Assembly: GCA_005884605.1 (NCBI GenBank)
Contig: VBBE01000117.1
Coordinates: 1-9,373 of the forward strand
DNA from: Candidatus Bathyarchaeota archaeon
GTDB taxonomy: Archaea; Thermoproteota; Bathyarchaeia; 40CM-2-53-6
DNA length: 9,373 nucleotides
Direction: 5' to 3'
The notes beneath the pieces were generated by a model. The model was not told the origin of the DNA, ran no database searches, and worked only from the letters and a program-made list of their open reading frames with translations. Below, piece by piece: positions 1-5,442 of this stretch. Position 1 is the stretch's first letter; each line of letters begins with the position of its first letter. A program made the position numbers and the translations under genes.

Positions 1-10
1 ATCGAAGGTA

Positions 11-56
11 CTAGGAGCCCCTCAGGGGAGGCCTAGATACCCGTCCCATATTTTTT
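11..56. terminator. Weak hairpin followed by T-run (possible terminator)
   Basis: CTAGG at 11-15 pairs with CCTAG at 32-36, and CCCC at 18-21 pairs with GGGG at 25-28, giving an interrupted stem. A run of six T follows at 51-56 on the plus strand. This could end a transcript entering from the left edge. Read on the minus strand, the stem contains the stop codon of the doubtful ORF at 33-236. Archaeal termination depends mainly on T-rich tracts, so the T-run is the more relevant part. The distance between stem and T-run argues against a bacterial-type intrinsic terminator. Confidence 0.3.
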
Positions 57-236
57 ATTCCGAATAAATTGTAAGCGACGTGAGTTCTTAGACGATTTCT
101 TACTTCCAGCGGAATTAGGTTTCTTGATCATAGGCTCTCTATTCTCGTTAGGGGATGATCGCTTGTTTTCGGTCGAGACCCCTTTTCTGGTCGCGTAAAG
201 CCTGAAGAGACGGTTCAGCTGAGTTGGCATCTTCAT
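33..236 (-). CDS. Doubtful small basic ORF, 67 aa
   Basis: This is an ATG-initiated ORF of 67 codons on the minus strand. The product is very basic: Lys and Arg make up more than a quarter of the residues, with many Ser and Asn, and no motif or membrane segment that I recognise. There is no clear Shine-Dalgarno sequence just upstream of the ATG at 236. A stem-loop overlaps the stop codon. It stands alone, divergent from the ammonium transporter. It may be a small nucleic-acid-binding protein or simply a chance ORF, and I favour chance. No function is assigned. Confidence 0.22.
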   Translation of the reverse strand: MKMPTQLNRLFRLYATRKGVSTENKRSSPNENREPMIKKPNSAGSKKSSKNSRRLQFIRNKKYGTGI

Positions 237-387
237 CCATGTGCTCTAGCTGGGGTCATTGTAAGGTGGCTGTTACTGACCTCAAAGCCTAGCTTGAACT
301 ACGAGTACTAGTTCGCTGCCTAGAGACGCATCATTTCGTGTCGATGACGAAAGCTCATGATCCTTGGCTAGAGAGAACTATGTACCC

Positions 388-403
388 AGTTTAAATCTAA
401 ACT
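388..403 (+). promoter_or_regulatory. TATA-like box inside an inverted repeat, upstream of the Amt gene
   Basis: AGTTTA at 388-393 and TAAACT at 398-403 form a perfect six-base inverted repeat with a four-base spacer. Its core TTTAAAT (390-396) fits the archaeal TATA-box consensus. A start site about 25 bases downstream would fall near 418, leaving a short leader before the ATG at 436. The dyad could also be an operator overlapping the TATA box. If this is the promoter, the upstream in-frame TTG at 364 cannot be the translation start. Confidence 0.4.
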
Positions 404-435
404 CGATTCCAGACTGCGGACAGGGTCACGAGACG

Positions 436-1719
436 ATGGCTCTTCCTCTCGAAGTTGTGCTCGCGAATAATCTCTGGGTGATCATTTGTGGACTTCTCGT
501 CTTCATAATGACTGTCTCCGTTGGGTTTCTCGAAATGGGAGAGCTTGGCGCCGACATGGACGTCAGCCTCCTAAAGACGATGCTGATCACGGGCTCGGCC
601 ATATTCTTCATGGCCTTTGTCGGCTTCAACACAGCTTTCGCCCCCACGATCAACGGGGTGATCGGGAACCCCATCTACAACGGATTCTTCCTGGGAGGAT
701 TCACCTCCGACGCAAACCAGTTGCTCACAGGTGCTTGGTGGGCTACAACCGGACAGGGTCTGACGACTGGGACCTACTTTCTTTTCGAGACAGCCTTTGC
801 CTCTGTCACCCTGGCCCTCGTCGGGGTCGTTGTCTTGCGTAAGATGAAGTTGCAGGCCTTCCTGGCTTACTCAATCGTCTATTTCGTTCTAATCTGGAAC
901 CTCCCGGCGGCTTGGATCTGGAATCCTCAAGGCTGGCTAGCTCGCATCGGCATGGCCGATTTCGCGGGAGGACTCGTGGTGCATGGAGCGGCAGGGGCGG
1001 CGGGGCTTGGAATCGTTCTCCAGATCTGGCGAGAAGAGCAGAAGAGGGGGAGGATCGAGAGCGTTCAGGTGCCGTACAAGCTGAATAGCGGATGGCTGAC
1101 CCTGTCAATACTGTTTCTCTGGATTGGATGGTTCGGCTTCAACCCTGGTAGCGTTCTCGCATTCAACAACTCGGCCATGACTGTTGTCGTTACGACCTTC
1201 CTAGCGGCGGCCTCTTCCCTTTTGTCAATCATGTACTTCAGATATCGGATGATCAAGAAGATGCCGGACTTGATCTATGCTACCAACGGCGTACTCATGG
1301 GGCTCATAATCATAACCCCGCTCGCGGGTTTCGTTAGTCCCGGAAGCGCAGTGATTCTTGGGCTGATCGGCGGACCCCTCTTCCTCGCTGGCGAGAAGTG
1401 GTTCTCGAGATTCAAATGGTTCTCAGACCCTGTTGGCCTGTTCCCAGGGCATTTACTAGGCGGGCTCTTCGGAGTCGCGATGATCGCCATCTTTTCCCAG
1501 CGGACCTTCGCGATTGCCTCCGGAAACCCGGTTACTCCAGGGAACTCTCCAATCTCGGACGGACTCTTGTTCGGCGGGGGAACCGCAGCGCTACAACAAC
1601 TGGGAATAGAGGCCTTGGGCATAGCCGTGGTCATGGCTACAGTCTTCGTCCTATCCTTCGTGACTGTCCAAATCATCAGCAGGGCAATGCACGGAATCCT
1701 AAACAGAGAAGACCTCTAG
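436..1719 (+). CDS. amt: Ammonium transporter (Amt/Mep/Rh family)
   Basis: This is a membrane channel for ammonium/ammonia uptake, expected as a trimer with about 11 transmembrane helices per subunit. From the ATG at 436 it has 427 residues, the usual Amt length. Visible family marks are MADFAGGLVVH, with the pore Asp (175) and first twin His (183); WFGFNPGS near 232-239; ATNGVLMGLIIITPLAGFV; and DPVGLFPGHLLGG with the second twin His (339). The helix containing TAFASVTLALV aligns with the Phe-gate helix. The open frame also reaches a TTG at 364, directly after a stop; I prefer ATG 436 because a TATA-like box lies at 390-396. The protein ends at RAMHGILNREDL, without the long cytoplasmic tail that GlnK acts on in other Amts, and no glnK gene is beside it. 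Family assignment is secure; the substrate is inferred from the family. Confidence 0.93.
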   Translation: MALPLEVVLANNLWVIICGLLVFIMTVSVGFLEMGELGADMDVSLLKTMLITGSAIFFMAFVGFNTAFAPTINGVIGNPIYNGFFLGGFTSDANQLLTGAWWATTGQGLTTGTYFLFETAFASVTLALVGVVVLRKMKLQAFLAYSIVYFVLIWNLPAAWIWNPQGWLARIGMADFAGGLVVHGAAGAAGLGIVLQIWREEQKRGRIESVQVPYKLNSGWLTLSILFLWIGWFGFNPGSVLAFNNSAMTVVVTTFLAAASSLLSIMYFRYRMIKKMPDLIYATNGVLMGLIIITPLAGFVSPGSAVILGLIGGPLFLAGEKWFSRFKWFSDPVGLFPGHLLGGLFGVAMIAIFSQRTFAIASGNPVTPGNSPISDGLLFGGGTAALQQLGIEALGIAVVMATVFVLSFVTVQIISRAMHGILNREDL

Positions 1720-1797
1720 CCACCTCATATCCAAGACACAACACTCCGCCCTTTCCGAGGTTACAGGTCCGTTTTCTGGGACCTTCCCTGGGCTTGT

Positions 1798-1851
1798 CTC
1801 TTTTCTGCAACAATTTTCCTACACCCCTTTCTTTTTCAGTAACTATTCTTT
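1798..1851 (+). terminator. T-rich terminator region after the Amt gene
   Basis: Four T-runs lie close together: 1801-1804, 1814-1817, 1828-1830 and 1832-1836. They fall 80-120 bases after the Amt stop, in strongly pyrimidine-rich sequence. Clustered T-tracts without a hairpin are the usual archaeal termination signal. There is no competing explanation such as a coding region on either strand. Confidence 0.5.
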
Positions 1852-1868
1852 CCCGCTAACTAATCTAT

Positions 1869-1891
1869 GACCCTCCGGGGAGGTCGATTTT
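1869..1891 (+). terminator. Imperfect hairpin with T4, possible back-up terminator
   Basis: GACC (1869-1872) pairs with GGTC (1882-1885), and further T/C-to-G pairs close a tight loop after one mismatch. TTTT follows at 1888-1891. It could act as a secondary end for readthrough from the Amt gene. The stem is short and imperfect, so this is a weak call. Confidence 0.25.
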
Positions 1892-2261
1892 CACCCCGCC
1901 CCGCCCTTCATGACGCAAGACAAAACCGGACACGAAATCGCCCATTATCAGCCCTGATCTCGAATCTGGAAGGCATCCCCTTAATTGCCTAGCAAATCCT
2001 TCTTGACGACTCGTTAAAACGCCATGTGATCCAAGGCCCTATTGTGCCCTGAATCGCCTGTCTCGCCCATGATCACTACCAGCCAGCAGACTTTCTCAAG
2101 CAAAAGGGGGGGTCTTGCACAGCGCACCTCGCGACGCAAGAGAGCAGACTCTCGACAGGACACCAAAACCGCTTGGTGGAACACCCATCGAGCTATCTCT
2201 CGTTGTCTCTTTCCCCCACGAAATCATACAATATTGGACCTCTTCCGACCACAGGCCGATC

Positions 2262-2930
2262 TTACTGTAGGACGTCCTTCCAAACAGAGAATTTATCCGC
2301 CTCGAAGACAACCAGGCTTCCAAGGAAGAAGCCCTTCAATGCACAGGGCCCGAACGACAATTCGATCATATCAGAGAGTCGCTTATTGGTCTGCAACTTC
2401 TTCCAGGTCGGAATAATCATCCTAAACGGATTACCACACGTCCTTCCCCGAATAGAGAAGCGGGCCAGAACCGGCATAACATGTGAGATGTAGAAGCCAA
2501 TTAGTGACCTCCAAAATAAATTGTCAGGCTTGCCAATATCAACAACAGCGAGAGCACCACCACGCCTCGTCGCATGCGCGAACTCATCCAGACTAAGATC
2601 CGGATTCACCACATCTCTCAGCGAGAAACAAGTGATAACAGCTCCCAGAGAACCTGGTCTGAAAGGAAGGTTCTCTGCAACTCCAACAACCGGACAGAAC
2701 CGATGCCCAAGACGAGACCTTGCAAATCTGACCAGGTGAACAGACGGGTCCAGGCCAACAATATTCTCGAAGCCATCCTCCAGCAACATCCGGCTCGAAA
2801 CCCCTGGACCCACACCAGAATCCAGAACCCATTCTCGCCTATGAGATCGGAGAAACGCGACGGCTCTTCGCCTCAAAGGGCCCGCGAGCCCCAACGATAT
2901 CCACTCGCTAGTTGACTCGTAGATGGGCAC
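2262..2930 (-). CDS. UbiE/MenG-like class I SAM-dependent methyltransferase
   Basis: This is probably a C-methyltransferase of the UbiE/COQ5/MenG type, which methylates a demethylated quinone, or a close relative. Motif I is VLDSGVGPG (about residues 35-43), followed by IVGLDPSVHLV for motif II. The stretch FSLRDVVNPDLSLDEF, then TRRGGALAVVDIGKPDN, matches the UbiE signature of GLRNV and PGG...KP. FYISHVMPVL corresponds to the family's FYxxxVLP segment. At 222 residues it is a little short. The chosen GTG start has GAGG five bases upstream, but the frame stays open to 3062 and the upstream codons (WSSVVRAIEDAV) resemble the missing UbiE N-terminus, although that stretch has no ATG, GTG or TTG. 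No other menaquinone gene is nearby, so the substrate is uncertain and it could methylate another small molecule. Confidence 0.82.
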   Translation of the reverse strand: MPIYESTSEWISLGLAGPLRRRAVAFLRSHRREWVLDSGVGPGVSSRMLLEDGFENIVGLDPSVHLVRFARSRLGHRFCPVVGVAENLPFRPGSLGAVITCFSLRDVVNPDLSLDEFAHATRRGGALAVVDIGKPDNLFWRSLIGFYISHVMPVLARFSIRGRTCGNPFRMIIPTWKKLQTNKRLSDMIELSFGPCALKGFFLGSLVVFEADKFSVWKDVLQ

Positions 2931-3020
2931 CGCATCCTCGATCGCACGGACAACGCTGCTCCACTCGTCTCTACTATTGTCCAGGGAAACGTCCTCTGAT
3001 TGGGTGATTGAAAATCCAGT

Positions 3021-3029
3021 CCTTATATA
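3021..3029. promoter_or_regulatory. Nearly symmetrical TATA box between divergent genes
   Basis: CTTATATAG reads as a good archaeal TATA box on both strands. On the plus strand, initiation about 25 bases away would fall near 3050, ahead of the GTG at 3059 and the ATG at 3089. On the minus strand it would fall near 3000, about 70 bases ahead of the methyltransferase GTG. No clear purine-rich BRE on either side fixes the direction. It lies inside the plus-strand frame if that gene began at the TTG at 3008, which argues against that start. Confidence 0.5.
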
Positions 3030-3088
3030 GCTCAGAGCCCAAAATAACTGTAGAGCACGTGGTCAACGTGCTTAGGAAAAATTCTCGA

Positions 3089-3607
3089 ATGGAAACGCCT
3101 CAAAACAACATGGATGTGTCGGAGAGCCTCGACCGCAGCTTCAACTTCTCAGAAGTCTTCCAGCTCGTCAAGAGATCAGTCAAAACTAGCATAGGCCGGC
3201 GACGCACTGGACTCATGCTGGGTCTCGCTGATCTACCTGACTATATCGGGGCATTCCATCAAATGGGGTCCAACTTCATTGTCATGAACAGAAGCCTCTT
3301 GGATCAGATAACTCATCTTGCAAAGGACAGACGCTACATCAACGCATACGTCTTCTACACCCTACTCCACGAATACCTCCACACCCTTGGCTATGCAGAT
3401 GAGGGAGACGTCCGACGACTCACCCGCCAGATCTGCGCTAGAATACTTGGACCGGACCACCCGGCCACGCGGCTAGCGGTTGACGGTCCCGCTGTGATGT
3501 TCCCGGAGATAACCTTCCAGCATCACGGGGAGTCAAGGTCTAGAAGACTGCCAAAATTCGAGATTGTCAGGGAATTCGAAAAGGAATACAAGAGCTACGT
3601 AGCCTAG
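3089..3607 (+). CDS. Small HExxHxxGxxD metzincin-motif putative metalloprotease
   Basis: The product is 172 residues from the ATG at 3089. The decisive feature is LLHEYLHTLGYADE at about 92-105: H94, E95 and H98 form a zinc/catalytic HExxH, and G101 and D104 complete HExxHxxGxxD, a metzincin-like pattern with Asp as third ligand, as in snapalysin. The rest is not a family I can name. The segment before the motif (NAYVFYTLLHEYLH) looks helical, as expected for a zincin active-site helix. There is no signal peptide or membrane segment, so it is probably cytoplasmic. The frame extends to a TTG at 3008, but a TATA box sits inside that extension; GTG 3059 is another candidate. An AGGA at 3074-3077 precedes the ATG by 11 bases. 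Peptidase activity is inferred only from the motif. Its stop overlaps the stop of the convergent winged-helix gene. Confidence 0.75.
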   Translation: METPQNNMDVSESLDRSFNFSEVFQLVKRSVKTSIGRRRTGLMLGLADLPDYIGAFHQMGSNFIVMNRSLLDQITHLAKDRRYINAYVFYTLLHEYLHTLGYADEGDVRRLTRQICARILGPDHPATRLAVDGPAVMFPEITFQHHGESRSRRLPKFEIVREFEKEYKSYVA

Positions 3608-3900
3608 ACTACTCCAGAATCGGCCTCAACCGTCGTCTTCTCTCCGAGGAATTTCAGGAAACTCGCAAGCTTCCAATACGCTGCGAGAAACTCCAGCCCG
3701 CGATGCGTTATCGAGTACGACGTATCCTCACCCGTTAGTATTCTGACCAATCCGAAGGAAGACAGGTCGGTGAGAAACCTCTTAATCCGATCCACAGGAA
3801 GCCCGACAGCATATGAAACTCGCGTAATCTTCGTAGGTCCTCTCCGCTTGAGAGCCTCAAGGATTTCAGAATAGATGTCTACGCGAGATCGTTTCGCCAC
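3604..3900 (-). CDS. Winged-helix DNA-binding protein (HTH_45/Sso10a-like)
   Basis: This is a 98-residue basic protein with the arrangement of archaeal winged-helix regulators. A first helix (VDIYSEILEALKRRG) is followed by a helix-turn-helix (about 23-50: TKITRVSYAVGLPVDRIKRFLTDL). Next comes a wing ending in YSITHRGLEFLAAYWKL, which matches the 'Y.IT.kGleFL..Y' ending of the HTH_45/Sso10a group, and then a short C-terminal helix that in Sso10a relatives makes a dimer. It starts at GTG, 11 bases after the stop of the bactofilin-like gene, so the two are probably co-transcribed; it could autoregulate that operon. There is no clear Shine-Dalgarno sequence at its start, which suggests translational coupling. 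Whether it is a specific repressor or a chromatin-type protein cannot be told from sequence. The stop is in the CTAG shared with the convergent gene. Confidence 0.8.
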   Translation of the reverse strand: MAKRSRVDIYSEILEALKRRGPTKITRVSYAVGLPVDRIKRFLTDLSSFGLVRILTGEDTSYSITHRGLEFLAAYWKLASFLKFLGEKTTVEADSGVV

Positions 3901-3911
3901 GCCCAGCCATC

Positions 3912-5141
3912 TCAGAGGGGAGACTTGGGCAGGTCGTCAGTCTTCACGGGAGGTTTCGCGAACTCTACGTCAGGTTCCGACTCGATCCTATCCACGTACT
4001 TTACCTCGCCACTTATCCGACAGCGAGACTCGAACCGGGCAGTCCTAGCGTAGACGTTTCGAGCTCGGACCTTTTCACCCATATCTAGATTGTCTGCGTA
4101 GACGTCTTCAATCCGGGCGTTGTCTCCGACCTTCACATGCTCGCCAACAAGGACTCCTAGGACCTCTGACCGTTGACCGAGCTGTATCGTCTTCGCCTTG
4201 GTCCCCTTAGTTGTACGCAGTCTCCCTCCAACTTCTACCTCGTCTTCAGCCACTATTAGATCCGCTTCTATCATGCCACCGACCTCCAAGGAGGCGAGCC
4301 TCAGACTTCCTCCAATTCGGGCTGTCCCACCCATCTCTAGATCCCGCTTCAGGTGCAGGTTGCCAGAAACCTGTAGCAAGCCTCCGATATCCACTTCCTC
4401 TCCTTCTCCGTTCCCGGCGATATCGACCATTCCTCCAACATCTATCGATTCAAAGGTCAAATTCCCTTTGCTCTCGAATCTTCCTCCCACATCGATGGTT
4501 CTCCCCTCTCCTCCCTGGTCCAGGGACACCGTTCCTCCAACGTCAATCTTATCGAACTTCAAGGGCTTGGAGGACCGGAACGAGCCCCCAACGTCGATTA
4601 TTCGAGAAATTTCGCCACCGCCGACCTCAGCGCTTCCGCCAGCGTCAAGTCTCACGCATTGAATTTTCCCTTTGACTTCGATTCGGCCCCCAACGTCGAC
4701 ATCCTCGACATTTGCATCGCCTTCGACTTTGAAGGATCCTCCGACATCGACCTTGGTCGCGCTGATTGAGCCTCCAATTTCCAGCATTCCTCCAACCTCG
4801 AAGTCGTGAGCTGTCGCAGACTTTCCAACAAATAGGCGAGAATCGACTTCTACGGAGCCAGCTTCCAGAGAGCCTTGGACCCGCAGCTCTCCGTGTTCCA
4901 CTTCGATATCGCCGCTCGTCTTGAGGTCGCCTGAGATCTCTACTCTTCCATGTTCAATGCTTAGTCCTGAGCAAGTGAGGCTGCCTTCGAACTCAGCGTC
5001 TCCCTCACAGATTACTTCGCCTGAGACCTCGATGGGCGATTCTGCTTCCGCCTGTACTCTAGCTCTGTCTAAAAGGTGAAGTTGGCCGTCCACCTTTGTC
5101 AGCTTCACGGTAGCGTTTCGAGGGACAGTGACATCGCCCAT
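3912..5141 (-). CDS. Long bactofilin-like polymer-forming beta-solenoid protein
   Basis: The 409-residue product has no signal peptide or membrane segment and consists almost wholly of short repeats. From about residue 115 a four-residue corner (D/E)-(V/I/M/A)-G-G recurs at 115, 132, 149, 166, 183, 200, 217, 234 and 251, exactly 17 apart. It continues with small slips at 269, 286, 303, 320, 337 and 353. Residues 60-114 hold earlier turns of 17-18. This is the geometry of a right-handed beta-helix as in bactofilins (PF04519, COG1664), which self-assemble into filaments. Typical bactofilin cores are about 110 residues; this has around 15-20 turns. The tail (KPPVKTDDLPKSP) is proline-rich and probably disordered, as in bactofilins. 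The ATG start has AGGAGGG upstream, buried in a hairpin. It is followed by a winged-helix gene. A cytoskeletal or scaffold role is inferred. Confidence 0.8.
   Translation of the reverse strand: MGDVTVPRNATVKLTKVDGQLHLLDRARVQAEAESPIEVSGEVICEGDAEFEGSLTCSGLSIEHGRVEISGDLKTSGDIEVEHGELRVQGSLEAGSVEVDSRLFVGKSATAHDFEVGGMLEIGGSISATKVDVGGSFKVEGDANVEDVDVGGRIEVKGKIQCVRLDAGGSAEVGGGEISRIIDVGGSFRSSKPLKFDKIDVGGTVSLDQGGEGRTIDVGGRFESKGNLTFESIDVGGMVDIAGNGEGEEVDIGGLLQVSGNLHLKRDLEMGGTARIGGSLRLASLEVGGMIEADLIVAEDEVEVGGRLRTTKGTKAKTIQLGQRSEVLGVLVGEHVKVGDNARIEDVYADNLDMGEKVRARNVYARTARFESRCRISGEVKYVDRIESEPDVEFAKPPVKTDDLPKSPL
4035..4799 (-). repeat. 51-base-period coding repeats (17-residue solenoid units)
   Basis: Fifteen tandem units encode the 17-residue turns of the bactofilin-like protein, with units of 18 and 16 residues at two places. 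On the plus strand the corner shows as a recurring CCTCC(A/G/C)AC(A/G)TC-type string spaced 51 bases apart. Units are diverged at the DNA level apart from the corner, so this is an old protein repeat and not a recent satellite expansion. Confidence 0.85.
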
Positions 5142-5146
5142 TTCTC

Positions 5147-5166
5147 AACCCTCCTAACGGAGGGTT
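5147..5166 (-). promoter_or_regulatory. Hairpin sequestering the Shine-Dalgarno of the bactofilin-like gene
   Basis: On the minus strand AACCCTCC (5166-5159), loop GTTA (5158-5155) and GGAGGGTT (5154-5147) make a perfect eight-pair stem with a four-base loop. The 3' arm, with the last loop base, is the ribosome binding site: AGGAGGG ends eight bases before the ATG at 5141. The 5' arm CCCTCC imitates the 16S anti-Shine-Dalgarno. The mRNA would thus hide its own RBS, which suggests translational control by unfolding through temperature, a protein or a ligand. The same dyad could instead be a DNA operator. Confidence 0.6.
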
Positions 5167-5280
5167 AGCCTCAACGGGTTCCTATTGATCCAGGTGACAG
5201 CTGTCTCAGTCTTCTCGGGGTTTTGGCGTGGGTAACATTTCATGAATTTTTTCGCCTCAGGAAAGGAACAGTGCTGTCGC

Positions 5281-5290
5281 CGCTTATAAT
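5281..5290. promoter_or_regulatory. TATA-like element in the divergent spacer
   Basis: CGCTTATAAT reads ATTATAAGCG on the minus strand. A minus-strand start about 25 bases away (near 5258) would give the bactofilin-like mRNA a leader of roughly 120 bases that includes the RBS hairpin. A plus-strand start would give the NfeD-like gene a leader of about 130 bases. Direction is unresolved and the match is moderate. Confidence 0.3.
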
Positions 5291-5306
5291 GTCGGTTCAC
5301 TTCTCG

Positions 5307-5325
5307 TAGTCACATATTGTGATTA
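5307..5325. promoter_or_regulatory. Operator-like dyad TCACA-N3-TGTGA
   Basis: TCACA (5310-5314) and TGTGA (5318-5322) form a perfect inverted repeat about the centre TAT. After one mismatch, TA at 5307-5308 pairs with TA at 5324-5325, giving seven of eight symmetrical pairs. It lies about 20 bases from a TATA-like element and between divergent genes, a typical place for a dimeric regulator to bind. No regulator is assigned; the nearby winged-helix protein is one candidate. Confidence 0.35.
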
Positions 5326-5442
5326 TCGCAGACCCTGCCGTCTTTGTTGCGCGGCCTAAGCTGTTCCCGAGAAAGGTTCAACACTCTGGACAATTTCAGC
5401 AAGACTTAATCCCGGGTTTCACGGTTTGAGGACGAGTACTGC

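Larger units (their letters stand above)
1720..2261. other. 542-base gap between convergent genes
   Basis: No ORF here shows protein-family features. The first part (about 1796-1855) is pyrimidine-rich with several T-runs and is probably the Amt transcript end. A small imperfect hairpin lies at 1869-1885. A run of seven G at 2106-2112 follows four A at 2102-2105; read on the minus strand this is C7 then T4, downstream of the methyltransferase gene. I could not recognise a tRNA, a box C/D RNA or a clear gene remnant. The gap is long for otherwise tightly packed genes. Confidence 0.5.
5142..5442. other. 301-base divergent regulatory spacer
   Basis: This region separates the 5' ends of the bactofilin-like gene (-) and the NfeD-like gene (+). 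It holds a perfect hairpin over the minus-strand ribosome binding site (5147-5166), a TATA-like string on either strand (5281-5290) and an operator-like dyad (5307-5325). It also holds a T-run (5247-5252). I see no ORF or tRNA in it. Confidence 0.6.

Noticed and set aside
331..360. Stem TTTCGT/ACGAAA with outer TCAT/ATGA pairs, considered as a leader element or box C/D RNA
   Set aside because: It lies upstream of the likely transcript start, and the C/D box matches are poor. It may be chance.
364..435. TTG at 364 as the start of the ammonium transporter
   Set aside because: It directly follows a stop codon, has no RBS, and would place the TATA-like box at 390-396 inside the gene; ATG 436 gives the usual protein length.
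2096..2323. Minus-strand 75-codon ORF overlapping the methyltransferase end in another frame
   Set aside because: It might have been a frameshifted C-terminus, but the methyltransferase already ends like other UbiE proteins and this product shows no continuation of the fold.
2042..2493. Plus-strand ORFs of 106-124 codons across the methyltransferase end
   Set aside because: They lie antisense to a well-supported methyltransferase, their products are Arg/Ser/Pro-rich without motifs, and no RBS fits.
3008..3088. TTG at 3008 as the start of the metalloprotease-like gene
   Set aside because: The best TATA box in the region (3021-3029) would lie inside the coding sequence. The GGGTGA before it abuts the codon and is too close to serve as an RBS. 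It is not fully excluded.
4198..4675. Two overlapping 154-codon plus-strand ORFs
   Set aside because: They are shadows of the 51-base repeats in the solenoid gene; the Pro/Ser-rich periodic products are a by-product of the opposite strand.
4035..4799. Regular 51-base spacing as a CRISPR or satellite array
   Set aside because: Units are not identical in DNA, have no spacers, and the period is a multiple of three matching a 17-residue protein repeat.
5326..5442. GGTTCAA near 5376 as part of a tRNA T-arm
   Set aside because: No acceptor, D or anticodon stems can be drawn around it.
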